From: JAMCRM01 sp035561075
GTDB taxonomy: Bacteria; Acidobacteriota; Terriglobia; Bryobacterales; Bryobacteraceae
DNA length: 64,000 nt
Direction of reading: 5' to 3'
Assembly (NCBI GenBank): GCA_035561075.1
Contig: DATMYF010000137.1
Coordinates: forward strand, 1 to 64,000
This document shows positions 15,013-22,844 of this stretch, piece after piece. The translations under genes were made by a program, and so were the position numbers. Under the pieces are notes generated by a model, which saw nothing but the letters and a program-made list of their open reading frames with translations, was not told the DNA's origin and made no database searches. Each line of letters opens with the position of its first letter. Position 1 is the first letter of the stretch.

Positions 15013-17274
15013 GTGCCCCCCGAGTCAGCCAGCGTTTCCGAATCAGGTCCCACCAACCCCGTACCTGTGTCTGCCAACCCCGTTGAGCAGATGTACGCCG
15101 AATTGGACGCCAAAGTTCGGGAATACCGGACCCGCGACGACCTGAGTCCCCTTGAGAAGGCATACCGGTTCGCCTGCGAGTTCCACAAAGGGCAGATGCG
15201 CGATTCCGGCGAGCCCTACATGGTCCACCCCCTCTCGGTAGCGCTGATCCTGGCCGAGATGCGGATGGATCTGGTGGCTATCGTGACCGGGATTCTGCAT
15301 GACGTGGTCGAGGACACCAGCGTCACGGTGGAGGAGATCCGGAAGCAGTTCGGCGAGGAAGTGGCCGGCTGCGTGGACGGCGTCACCAAGCTTGCCAAAT
15401 TCGATTTCTTTTCCGCCGAAGAGCGACAGGCGGAGAGCTTCCGCAAAATGCTCCTGGCGATGGTGAACGATGTCCGGGTCATTATGGTGAAGCTGGCGGA
15501 CCGTCTGCACAATATGCGGACGCTCCATCACTTGTCCGATGAGCGGCGCCGCCGCATAGGCCGGGAGACCAGCGAGATCTATGCCCCCATCGCGCACCGC
15601 CTCGGGATGGGTAAGGTGCGCGGTGAACTGGAGGATTTGGCGTTCCGGTACCAGGAGCCGGAAGCCTACCAGGAGATTATCGAGGCGCTTGAAACCCGGC
15701 GGCATTCGAACGAAGACTTCCTCAACGAGGTCCGGCAGAGAGTAGAGAACGAACTCCGGCGCGAGGGCGTTCCGGCGCGCGTGGAGGCCCGCCTGAAGCG
15801 TCCCTACTCCATCTACCAGAAGATGAAACGCCAGAAGATCTCGATGGACCAGGTCTACGATCTGATGGCCCTCCGGATCGTCACCGACTCGGTGAAGAAC
15901 TGCTACGCGGCGCTGGGGGTCATCCACAACGAATGGCGCCCGATACCCGGTCGGATCAAGGATTTCATCGCCATCCCGCGGCCGAACCTGTACCAGTCCC
16001 TGCACACCTCCGTGGTGGGACCGCACGGGCAGCACTTTGAAGTGCAGATCCGGACCGACGAGATGCACCGCATAGCCGAAGAGGGCATCGCGGCGCACTG
16101 GAAGTACAAGGAAGGGCGCAAGGGCCCCGCCGAGGACGACCAACGCATGGCGTGGCTCCGTCACTTGGTGGAGTGGCAGCGCGATATGCAGGACCCCGGG
16201 GAGTTTATGTCCACCCTGAAGGTGGATTTGTACCCCGAGGAGGTTTACACCTTCACGCCGCGCGGCAAGGTGATCGTGCTGCCGCGCGAGGCCACTCCCA
16301 TCGACTTCGCCTATGCCATCCACTCCGACGTGGGCAACGCATGCGTCGGCGCCAAGGTGAATGGGCGGATCGTGCCGCTGCGCTCTTCGCTGCGCAACGG
16401 CGACATCGTGGAGATCATGACCCAGCCCGGCCACATGCCGAGCAAAGACTGGCTGGCACTGGTCAAGACCTCCCGCGCGCGCAACAAGATCAAGCACGTC
16501 ATCAACGCCCACGAGCGCCTGAAGGCAATCGAGATCGGGGAAAAGTACCTCGACAAGGAAGCCCGCCGGCTGGGCGTGGCGCTCAGCCGTGTCTCGAAAG
16601 CCGACATGGAGAAGGCGGCCGCCGAGTATGGCTTCGGCAAGGTGGAGGACCTGTACGCGGGGCTCGGATACGGCAAGTTCTCGGCCCGGCAGGTGTTGCA
16701 GAAGCTGGCCCCCTCGCAGTTCAAGGATGAGCCGGAAGAACCGAGCAAACCGTCGGCTCCGTCATCGGCCGGCGCGGCTGCCGCGGCGCCCTCCACAGCG
16801 CCTCCCATCCGTACCGATGACGGTGACGCGGTCATCCGGGTGAAAGGCATCGACGACCTGATGGTCTACCGCGCCAAGTGCTGCAACCCGATTCGCGGGG
16901 AGGGCATCGTCGGCTACGTTACGCGAGGCAAGGGCGTGGCCGTGCACTCGAAGATGTGCCCCAACGTGCAGAGCCTGATGTACGACGTGGAACGCAAGAT
17001 CGAAGTGGAATGGGCGCGTGCCACCGCGGACGCCTTCCCGGTGAAAGTGGTGGTCCACACGGACGACCGTCCCGGCATGCTGAACCAGCTCACCAGCGTG
17101 CTCTACGGCGAGAATACCAATATCCGCAGCCTGGAGGCCAAGACGGAGCTTGACCACGACGGCGCACTGGTGGAGATGACCGTGGATGTGCGGGACAAGA
17201 AGCAGCTTGAGAAACTCGTGAGCGCAATGCGCCGAATTTCCGGTGTGCGCGATGTGGAGCGCCTTTTTAACTAG
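15013..17274 (+). CDS. rel: Bifunctional (p)ppGpp synthetase/hydrolase
   Basis: The 753-residue protein has the full Rel/SpoT order. The HD hydrolase domain (about 45-200) shows ILHDVVEDT and ADRLHNMRTL. The synthetase (about 245-370) shows YSIYQKMKRQ and GRIKDFIAIPRPNLYQSLHT. TGS follows (about 405-465; YTFTPRGKVIVLPREATPID), then a helical and zinc-finger-like region (AKCCNPIRGEGIVGYVTRGK), and ACT (about 680-753). The RIKD motif in the synthetase is the RXKD form found in bifunctional Rel enzymes rather than the EXDD of RelA-only proteins, and the HD residues are intact, so both activities are expected. GTG start without SD. Identity is secure. Confidence 0.96.
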   Translation: MPPESASVSESGPTNPVPVSANPVEQMYAELDAKVREYRTRDDLSPLEKAYRFACEFHKGQMRDSGEPYMVHPLSVALILAEMRMDLVAIVTGILHDVVEDTSVTVEEIRKQFGEEVAGCVDGVTKLAKFDFFSAEERQAESFRKMLLAMVNDVRVIMVKLADRLHNMRTLHHLSDERRRRIGRETSEIYAPIAHRLGMGKVRGELEDLAFRYQEPEAYQEIIEALETRRHSNEDFLNEVRQRVENELRREGVPARVEARLKRPYSIYQKMKRQKISMDQVYDLMALRIVTDSVKNCYAALGVIHNEWRPIPGRIKDFIAIPRPNLYQSLHTSVVGPHGQHFEVQIRTDEMHRIAEEGIAAHWKYKEGRKGPAEDDQRMAWLRHLVEWQRDMQDPGEFMSTLKVDLYPEEVYTFTPRGKVIVLPREATPIDFAYAIHSDVGNACVGAKVNGRIVPLRSSLRNGDIVEIMTQPGHMPSKDWLALVKTSRARNKIKHVINAHERLKAIEIGEKYLDKEARRLGVALSRVSKADMEKAAAEYGFGKVEDLYAGLGYGKFSARQVLQKLAPSQFKDEPEEPSKPSAPSSAGAAAAAPSTAPPIRTDDGDAVIRVKGIDDLMVYRAKCCNPIRGEGIVGYVTRGKGVAVHSKMCPNVQSLMYDVERKIEVEWARATADAFPVKVVVHTDDRPGMLNQLTSVLYGENTNIRSLEAKTELDHDGALVEMTVDVRDKKQLEKLVSAMRRISGVRDVERLFN

Positions 17275-17287
17275 GTCCCCAACACCA

Positions 17288-17647
17288 ATGATTATTAACG
17301 CTTCAACGGATCCGGAGCATATCTCGGTATCCAAATCCAAGGGCATCCGAATCGAGTGGCGGGATGGTCACGTCAGCGAGTACGGTCTCGATTACCTGCG
17401 GGACCATTGTCCTTGCGCGACGTGCACCGGGGCGCACGGAACCCCGCCCCGGCAACCCTCCGGCGGCTCACCGTTCCAGATGTACAAGCCGGCCACCAGG
17501 ATCGTGAACGCCGACCCGGTGGGGAGCTATGCCCTGCGCATCGGCTGGAACGACGGCCACAACACCGGGATCTACTCCTGGGAGCTGTTTCGCAGCCTCT
17601 GCCCCTGTCCCGAGTGCCGGGCCCAACGCGGCGAAAACGGCGAATAG
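17288..17647 (+). CDS. DUF971-family protein
   Basis: A 119-residue protein matching the DUF971/gamma-butyrobetaine-hydroxylase-like N-terminal family, with IRIEWRDGHVSEYGLDYLRD, CPCATC, IGWNDGHNTGIYSWELFR and the C-terminal CPCPEC. Four cysteines in two CPC-x-x-C-type clusters suggest a metal site. The start at ATG 17288 is 13 bp after rel; an earlier ATG at 17243 would overlap rel by 32 bases. In other genomes this family is linked to Fe-S cluster proteins (ApbC/Mrp), but none is next to it here. The function is not established. Confidence 0.85.
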   Translation: MIINASTDPEHISVSKSKGIRIEWRDGHVSEYGLDYLRDHCPCATCTGAHGTPPRQPSGGSPFQMYKPATRIVNADPVGSYALRIGWNDGHNTGIYSWELFRSLCPCPECRAQRGENGE

Positions 17648-17678
17648 CGGCCGGCCAGAGGCGGGGATCGCGCCAGCT

Positions 17679-17708
17679 TTGACTTTCTTCGCAGCGGTAA
17701 GCTATACT
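17679..17708 (+). promoter_or_regulatory. Strong sigma70-type promoter of the DksA-like gene
   Basis: TTGACT (17679-17684) and TATACT (17703-17708) are spaced by 18 nt. The expected start near 17715 gives a leader of about 160 nt before ATG 17873, long for a small regulator. I see no named riboswitch in it. Confidence 0.65.
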
Positions 17709-17872
17709 TTCATACCGCACCCCCGCATCGATCCCACGCAGGTTTGAAGTGCGCCAGGAGCTTACCGCTCCAGCCCCCGCAGCCTGGGTATTGCCGTTGC
17801 GGCTGAAACAATGCAACTTTCCAGGGCCTGTTCGCGTCTCCTCGTAGACGCCACGGGTTTATCCGGATTCAT

Positions 17873-18268
17873 ATGAAGAGTGCCTCGAAAAAATACGAAA
17901 ATTATCGAAAAATTCTAGAACATAAAGCGGAAGAGCTCCAACGTAGCATGTCCGCCCAAAAGGTCTCCCAGATGGTGTCGCGCCGGGATCATGCCTCGGA
18001 CGAAGGCGATCTCAGCCAGCAGAGCCATGAAGAATGGATCTTCCTCAACCGAAATACTCTCGACATGAAGCTGCTCCGCGACGTGCAGCATGCGCTTCGC
18101 CGTATCGAGCAGGGCACCTACGGTGTGTGTCACGAATGTGAAGAGGCTATCTCCGTCAAGCGGCTTGACGCGTTGCCGTGGGCGCTCTATTGCGTAGCGT
18201 GCCAGGAACGCACCGCCCGCGGGACAGCTCGCGAAAACGAAGACGATTTTCAGGAAGCCGAGCTGTGA
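17873..18268 (+). CDS. DksA/TraR-type zinc-finger transcription factor
   Basis: A 131-residue protein of the DksA/TraR C4-type family. It has an N-terminal coiled-coil half (YRKILEHKAEELQRSMSAQK) and a C-terminal zinc finger with CHEC and CVAC (about 90-112; YGVCHECEEAISVKRLDALP). DksA-like proteins bind the RNA polymerase secondary channel and act with ppGpp. The acidic tip DHASDEGDLSQQ stands where E. coli DksA carries its two key aspartates. It is preceded by a strong promoter and long leader and followed by hfq. Placement next to rel and hfq fits a stress-control role. Whether it is a true DksA or a CarD-independent paralogue cannot be decided. Confidence 0.9.
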   Translation: MKSASKKYENYRKILEHKAEELQRSMSAQKVSQMVSRRDHASDEGDLSQQSHEEWIFLNRNTLDMKLLRDVQHALRRIEQGTYGVCHECEEAISVKRLDALPWALYCVACQERTARGTARENEDDFQEAEL

Positions 18269-18384
18269 GATCGGAGCTGGGCGCACGCCGCGCTCCAGCG
18301 GTGCCCCCCGTTTTCGGTGTACAATGATTGACGCATAAGCTGTGTGAACTGTTTTCTTTACCCGAAAGGGCTTTGGGGGTTCGA

Positions 18385-18699
18385 ATGGAGAAACCGGCGC
18401 AAAATATTCAGGACAGCTTTCTAAACAACGCACGAAAAGACAAGGTCGTACTGACTATCTACCTCATGAGCGGGGTGAAGCTCTCGGGCCGGATCAAGAG
18501 CTTCGATAAATACTCTCTGGTCCTCGAAACGAACAACCAGGAACAGTTGATTTTCAAGCACGCGATTTCCACGGTGGTTACGTTGAAATCGGCGCACTCG
18601 TATTCTTCCGCTACGCCCCACGCGGCCGTCCAGAGCGTCGCGGGAGGCGCGCCGCAGGTGAACGCCGGCGTTCATCCGGAACACCCGACGGAGGCCTGA
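18385..18699 (+). CDS. hfq: RNA chaperone Hfq
   Basis: Hfq forms a hexameric ring that helps small RNAs pair with mRNAs. The start at 18385 gives 104 residues. The Sm1 motif reads NIQDSFLNNARKDKVVLTIY, then LMSGVKLSGRIKSFDKYSLV. Sm2 reads IFKHAISTVV, with the conserved KH dipeptide in the central pore. A disordered C-terminal tail of about 35 residues (Ser/His/Ala-rich) follows. An in-frame ATG at 18328 would add 19 atypical residues. It lies directly upstream of hflX, the same hfq-hflX order as in proteobacteria, and its stop is adjacent to the likely hflX start. Confidence 0.96.
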   Translation: MEKPAQNIQDSFLNNARKDKVVLTIYLMSGVKLSGRIKSFDKYSLVLETNNQEQLIFKHAISTVVTLKSAHSYSSATPHAAVQSVAGGAPQVNAGVHPEHPTEA

Positions 18700-18747
18700 A
18701 TCCCACTCACGTCCGGCGATACTCCTGAACGGGCCATCCTGGCCGGC

Positions 18748-19983
18748 GTGGATCTGAAATCCCGCGGAGCCGTTCCCGATCCCGCCGCATACTACGGTCC
18801 GGAAGAATCCCTCGAAGAGCTTGCGGAACTGGCCGAAGGCGCCGGTGCGCGCGTACTTGAGCGAATCGTCCAGGCGCGTCCCACGGCGGATGCCGCCACC
18901 TTGATCGGGAGCGGTAAAGTGGGGGAACTGAAAGCCCTCGCGGAAGCTTCGGATGCCGACCTGATCATTTTCGACCGCGATCTCACCCCCACCCAGCAGC
19001 GTAACCTGGAGCGCGCGCTCGACCGCAAGGTGATCGACCGCACCCAGCTCATTCTGGACATCTTCGCGCGCCGTGCACGCACCCGGGAAGGCCGCCTGCA
19101 AGTGGAATTGGCGCAGCTCAACTACCTGCTGCCGCGGCTGGCAGGGCGTGGCAAGGAAATGTCGCGCTTGGGCGGCGGCATCGGCACCCGCGGCCCCGGT
19201 GAGACGCAGCTCGAAACGGATCGCCGCCGCATCGCCCGGCGCATCCGCAAGGTGAAAGACGATCTGGAAAGCGTGCGTGCCGGCCGTGCGGTTCACCGGC
19301 AGCAGCGCAATTCCGTTCCGCTCGCCACAGTGGCGCTGGTGGGCTACACCAACGCGGGCAAGTCCACGCTGTTCAACCGCATCACCGCGGCCGGCGTACT
19401 GGCGGACGCGCGCATGTTCGCCACGCTCGACCCGACAGTGCGGGCCGTGACTCTGCCTTCGCGCCGGCGCGTTCTGTTGAGCGATACCGTGGGGTTTATC
19501 CGCAACCTACCGACCACCCTGGTGGAGGCCTTTCGCGCCACTCTTGAGGAAGTCACCGAGGCCAGTCTGGTGCTGCACATCGTGGATGCCTCCTCGCCGC
19601 ACGCCCCGGCTCATGTTGCGCACGTGACCAAGGTGCTGCACGAGATCGGCGCGGAAGGCATTCCGCAGCTTCTGGTTCTGAACAAGATTGACCGGCCGGA
19701 GCTCTACATGGACGCTTCCCGCACGGAAGACCGTTCGGCAGCCATCTCCGCGCTCACCGGTCAGGGTGTGGGCCGCCTCATGGAAACGATCGATCAGGTG
19801 CTGCCCGGTGATCCCGTCACGCGCGTACGCTTCCGATTTCCTCTCGAAGAAGGTGCCGCCGTTTCCCTGGTCCACCAGGCTGGCCGCGTACTTCACGCCA
19901 AATATGACGAGAGCGGCTGCGAGATTGAGGCCGACGTGCCGGAATCCTTGCGCCGACGCCTAAAAGACTTCGCGATTTCCTGA
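18748..19983 (+). CDS. hflX: Ribosome-associated GTPase HflX
   Basis: HflX is a GTPase that splits stalled or stressed 70S ribosomes. The N-terminal domain shows GPEESLEELAELAEGAGARV, and the linker the conserved GRGKEMSRLGGGIGTRGPGE. The G domain has GYTNAGKSTLFN (P-loop), DTVGFIRNLP (G3) and NKID (G4). Coordinates begin at the first ordinary start, GTG 18748, which has no SD. The frame is open upstream to 18700, directly after the hfq stop. The intervening codons encode TPERAILAGVDLK, the conserved first strand of the family. A perfect SD (GGAGG, 18690-18694) stands five bases before ATC 18700, so translation probably starts there (427 residues). The identity is certain; only the start is open. 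Confidence 0.95.
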   Translation: MDLKSRGAVPDPAAYYGPEESLEELAELAEGAGARVLERIVQARPTADAATLIGSGKVGELKALAEASDADLIIFDRDLTPTQQRNLERALDRKVIDRTQLILDIFARRARTREGRLQVELAQLNYLLPRLAGRGKEMSRLGGGIGTRGPGETQLETDRRRIARRIRKVKDDLESVRAGRAVHRQQRNSVPLATVALVGYTNAGKSTLFNRITAAGVLADARMFATLDPTVRAVTLPSRRRVLLSDTVGFIRNLPTTLVEAFRATLEEVTEASLVLHIVDASSPHAPAHVAHVTKVLHEIGAEGIPQLLVLNKIDRPELYMDASRTEDRSAAISALTGQGVGRLMETIDQVLPGDPVTRVRFRFPLEEGAAVSLVHQAGRVLHAKYDESGCEIEADVPESLRRRLKDFAIS

Positions 19984-19988
19984 GCGGC

Positions 19989-20186
19989 TGTGGAAAACAT
20001 TGTGGGAAACACCCGTCCGGTTAGGCTAAACCCCGTGCGAAAAGGTACTTACAGCGAAATGAACAGAAACGCAGCATATCACTGCAAAGATCTTCTTTAC
20101 AGTAGTTTGCGACGCGTTTCCGGGCAGTTCTCAAGGGCGTCGGCCAGAGTTGCCGTTAGACCGGCAACACGCGGTCATTTTCCACA
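19989..20186. promoter_or_regulatory. Two DnaA-box-like sites upstream of pgsA
   Basis: TTTTCCACA occurs on the plus strand at 20178-20186 and on the minus strand at 19989-19997. Both match TTWTNCACA. The right-hand box directly abuts the -35 of the pgsA promoter. Between them, at 20149-20168, is a perfect 7-bp hairpin (GTTGCCG, loop TTAGAC, CGGCAAC). I see no other genes in this 245-bp gap. DnaA control is inference. Confidence 0.4.
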
Positions 20187-20187
20187 G

Positions 20188-20217
20188 TTGTAGAAGCGCT
20201 GGCGCAAGCCTTATAGT
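20188..20217 (+). promoter_or_regulatory. Candidate promoter of pgsA
   Basis: TTGTAG (20188-20193) and TATAGT (20212-20217) are spaced by 18 nt. The expected start near 20224 leaves only about five nucleotides before ATG 20229, a near-leaderless message. Confidence 0.5.
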
Positions 20218-20228
20218 GGGGTTGGGCG

Positions 20229-20927
20229 ATGAATATACCCAATTTTTTGACGATCCTGCGGATCTTTTTTGTCCCGCTCGTGGTTGCCGCCCTCGTACAG
20301 GAGAACCTGTTTAGCGTCCAGATCGGTGGCGTGCTGGTCACCAACGACTGGTTGGCTCTGGCTTTCTTCCTGGCGGCCGCCGGCACGGACCTGCTGGACG
20401 GCTACCTGGCCCGGCGGTGGAAACAGGTGACCACCATCGGGACGCTTCTCGATCCCATTGCAGACAAACTGCTGGTCTCTGCCGCCCTGATCGCGCTGGT
20501 TCAGGTGCGGGCGGTGCCCGGCTGGATTGTGATCCTGATCGTAGCGCGGGAGTTCGCGGTATCCGGCCTGCGCTCCATCGCGGCCGCCGAAGGCTACACC
20601 ATCAAGGCCAGCGACCTCGGGAAGACCAAGATGATCGCCCAGGTGGCGGCCATCAGTTGCCTGCTCCTCAGTCTGCGGCACCCGGGGATGAAGACGACTG
20701 CGGTGGTGTTGATCTGGGGCGTGGTGTTCTTCTCGATCGTCTCGGCGCTGAGCTATTTCCAGAAGTTCTGGCGTAAGGTGGACGAGCGCATTAAGAAGCG
20801 CCGCCGGCGGGAGTTGCTGGCCATGGAAAGGCTCCAGAAGATGGCCGCGTTGCGACGTCAGAGAGTGTCGGGCGCGGGCGCCAGCGGTTTGCGGGGCACG
20901 ATCTGGACCCCGCCCGGCGAGAACTGA
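20229..20927 (+). CDS. pgsA: CDP-diacylglycerol-glycerol-3-phosphate 3-phosphatidyltransferase
   Basis: PgsA makes phosphatidylglycerophosphate in the inner membrane, the committed step to phosphatidylglycerol. The CDP-alcohol phosphotransferase signature D-G-x2-A-R-x8-G-x3-D-x3-D is complete in DGYLARRWKQVTTIGTLLDP (with IADKLL following). The N-terminus MNIPNFLTILRIFFVPLVV is typical. At 232 residues it is about 40 longer than most PgsA proteins. The extra is a basic C-terminal tail that overlaps the 3' end of the convergent RodZ-like gene by 70 bp. PgpA, the next enzyme, is encoded at 36993. Confidence 0.94.
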   Translation: MNIPNFLTILRIFFVPLVVAALVQENLFSVQIGGVLVTNDWLALAFFLAAAGTDLLDGYLARRWKQVTTIGTLLDPIADKLLVSAALIALVQVRAVPGWIVILIVAREFAVSGLRSIAAAEGYTIKASDLGKTKMIAQVAAISCLLLSLRHPGMKTTAVVLIWGVVFFSIVSALSYFQKFWRKVDERIKKRRRRELLAMERLQKMAALRRQRVSGAGASGLRGTIWTPPGEN

Positions 20928-21772
20928 ACCACCCGCACCTGCCCGGCCGGTCCGACTGCCGGAACCAGCTTACCGTTCAGGGTAATGCTGATCCCCCCCG
21001 CATTCCCCACAATGAGCCGCACCATTTCGCTGGCGCTCAGCTCCTTGGTCTCGTTGACCTGCAAGGTGCCGCTGTAGACGTACTGGCCGTCGGCGCGTGC
21101 CGAGATCCATGTGGGCTCGGTTGCGGTCACGGCGACCCGCACGTTGGCATTGGGATCGGCGGCTCGTTCGGCCAGGGAGGCCGCGGGCGCGACGGCGCCT
21201 TCCGGCGCAGGAACGGGAGCAGCCACGGGTTGCACTCCGGCGGACGCATCCACCGCGGGTTGTACCGGCGGGGCGACGGGAGCGGGCACCGAGGCGGGTG
21301 GCGCCTGATTCTCTACCCGCGCGGCGACGGGTGCGGCGGGCGTTACTGGGGCGGCCCGCCGGCTCTTCTGCCACAACACGTACACGCCCGAGCACACCAG
21401 CATCACAATCACCATGCCGGCCAGCGCCGGAAGCATCGAGTTGGAGCGCGGGCTTGAACCCGCAAAATCCGGTACTCGCGGCACATCGAACGCTGGTTGG
21501 GGTGGAGCTTGGCGGGAATCCGCTTCGAGCGGCGCCGGCGGCTCGATGGTGCGCTGAAGCTCGGCCCCGATCTCGTCCTCGTCCAGGCCGAGGACCCGGG
21601 CATACTGGCGGACAAAGCTCTTGGTGAAGACTCCGCCTGGCAGCTTTGCAAAATCCTCCGCCTCAATCGCTTCCAGCAGCTTGCGGCTGATCTTGGTTTC
21701 GCGAGCTACCTGGTCCAAATCAAGTTTGCGACGTTGGCGTTCGTTGCGCAACGTTTCGCCGATTGAGTTCAT
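20858..21772 (-). CDS. RodZ-like helix-turn-helix membrane protein
   Basis: A 304-residue protein with the RodZ layout. An N-terminal Xre-type helix-turn-helix (about 1-70; GETLRNERQRRKLDLDQVAR, GVFTKSFVRQYARVLGLD) is followed by a linker and one helix (about 117-137; ALAGMVIVMLVCSGVYVLWQ). Then comes an Ala/Pro-rich periplasmic stretch and a C-terminal beta domain (DUF4115; EPTWISARADGQYVYSGTLQ). RodZ links MreB filaments to the cell-wall elongation machinery. It is divergent from the glycosyltransferase gene. Its last 23 codons overlap pgsA on the other strand. The architecture is clear, but no mre genes are nearby. Confidence 0.85.
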   Translation of the reverse strand: MNSIGETLRNERQRRKLDLDQVARETKISRKLLEAIEAEDFAKLPGGVFTKSFVRQYARVLGLDEDEIGAELQRTIEPPAPLEADSRQAPPQPAFDVPRVPDFAGSSPRSNSMLPALAGMVIVMLVCSGVYVLWQKSRRAAPVTPAAPVAARVENQAPPASVPAPVAPPVQPAVDASAGVQPVAAPVPAPEGAVAPAASLAERAADPNANVRVAVTATEPTWISARADGQYVYSGTLQVNETKELSASEMVRLIVGNAGGISITLNGKLVPAVGPAGQVRVVQFSPGGVQIVPRKPLAPAPDTL

Positions 21773-21774
21773 AC

Positions 21775-21803
21775 TGCTGTGCCGGACCCCTACCCGCTAT
21801 AAT
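21775..21803 (+). promoter_or_regulatory. Candidate promoter of the glycosyltransferase operon
   Basis: A perfect -10, TATAAT, lies at 21798-21803 in the divergent region. The -35 position 17 nt upstream (TGCTGT, 21775-21780) is weak. It would drive the genes starting at 21852. Confidence 0.45.
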
Positions 21804-21851
21804 ACAACATTGACCTTTTCGGTCCCTGCGGTCCCCGTGCCCTCACATACC

Positions 21852-22844
21852 ATGATATCTGTCGTAGTCGTCAACTGGAATCGGCGCGAGCTGTTGCGAG
21901 CGTGCCTGACTTCTCTGGGACGGCAGGAGTGCGCCTGTTTCGAGACGATTGTGGTGGATAACGGATCGGGCGACGGTTCGGCGGATATGGCAGAGCGCGA
22001 GTTTGGGGCGCGCGTGATCCGGAACCGGGAGAATCGCGGATTCTGCGCGGCGAACAACCAGGGAATCTCCGCGGCGCGTGGCGAACTCATTGCGCTGCTG
22101 AACAACGATGCCGAGGCGGAACCCGGGTGGCTGGCGGCGCTGGCACGGGTTTTCGATGAGCGCGACGGGGTTGGGATGGCCGCCTCCAAGATCCTGGTGT
22201 ACGAAGATCCCAGCCGCATCGACAAGGCCGGGCACCTCATTTGGCCCGATGGGCAGAACCGCGGGCGGGGCACTGGCGCCGTCGATTGCGGGCAGTTCGA
22301 CCGGATGGAAGAGGCGCTCTGGCCGGACGGCTGCGCGGCCATGTATCGCAAGAAGATGCTGGATGAGATTGGCGGCTTCGACGAGGATTTTTTCGCCTAC
22401 GGCGACGACGCCGAGCTGGGATTGCGCGCGCGCATCGCCGGCTGGCAGTGCCTCTACGTGCCGGATGCCGTGGTGCGGCACCGCCGCGGCGCCACCCTGG
22501 GTCTCGATTCCGCGCGCCGCCTGGAGCTGATCGAGCGCAACCGGGTGCTGTTGGCCGCCAAGCTTTTTCCCTGGCGGCTGCTATGGCTGAACGGGCCGTA
22601 CTACCTGGCGCGCATCGCTGCGGGTATGCGGGCGTCGCACCAGGGCTCGGGCGATGTGGCGCGATTCACCGGCGCGGCCGGGAAGTGGAAGGTGGCCCGC
22701 GCGCTCCTCACCGGCGACCTGCAAGCGCTCGCCATGCTTCCGCGCATGTTCCGCAAGCGCGGGGAGGTAGTGCGGCGGCTCTCCGGCCGGGAGGTTTGTG
22801 AGCTTCTCCGCCGCTACCGCGCGCCGTTGCGGGACCTGGTATGA
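21852..22844 (+). CDS. Family 2 glycosyltransferase
   Basis: A 330-residue GT-A enzyme. The N-terminus MISVVVVNWNRRELLRACLT, then ETIVVDNGSGDGSADM, and the loop LLNNDAEAEPGWL define the nucleotide-sugar-binding half. WPDGCAAMYRKKMLDEIGGF and DEDFFAYGDDAELGLRAR form the acceptor/catalytic part. The relatives I know are rhamnosyl- and related transferases of cell-surface glycans. The ATG at 21852 is the first residue of the fold; an in-frame GTG at 21837 is an alternative. The stop overlaps the next gene (ATGA), which makes an operon with two methyltransferases. The sugar and acceptor are unknown. Confidence 0.88.
   Translation: MISVVVVNWNRRELLRACLTSLGRQECACFETIVVDNGSGDGSADMAEREFGARVIRNRENRGFCAANNQGISAARGELIALLNNDAEAEPGWLAALARVFDERDGVGMAASKILVYEDPSRIDKAGHLIWPDGQNRGRGTGAVDCGQFDRMEEALWPDGCAAMYRKKMLDEIGGFDEDFFAYGDDAELGLRARIAGWQCLYVPDAVVRHRRGATLGLDSARRLELIERNRVLLAAKLFPWRLLWLNGPYYLARIAAGMRASHQGSGDVARFTGAAGKWKVARALLTGDLQALAMLPRMFRKRGEVVRRLSGREVCELLRRYRAPLRDLV

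Noticed and set aside
18326..18360. TTGACG near 18326 as a promoter of hfq
   Set aside because: The hexamer 17 nt downstream (GTTTTC) is far from a -10, and the TACAAT upstream has no -35 partner.
19990..20193. 67-codon frame between hflX and pgsA
   Set aside because: No SD, no recognisable pattern, and it crosses the probable regulatory sites and promoter.
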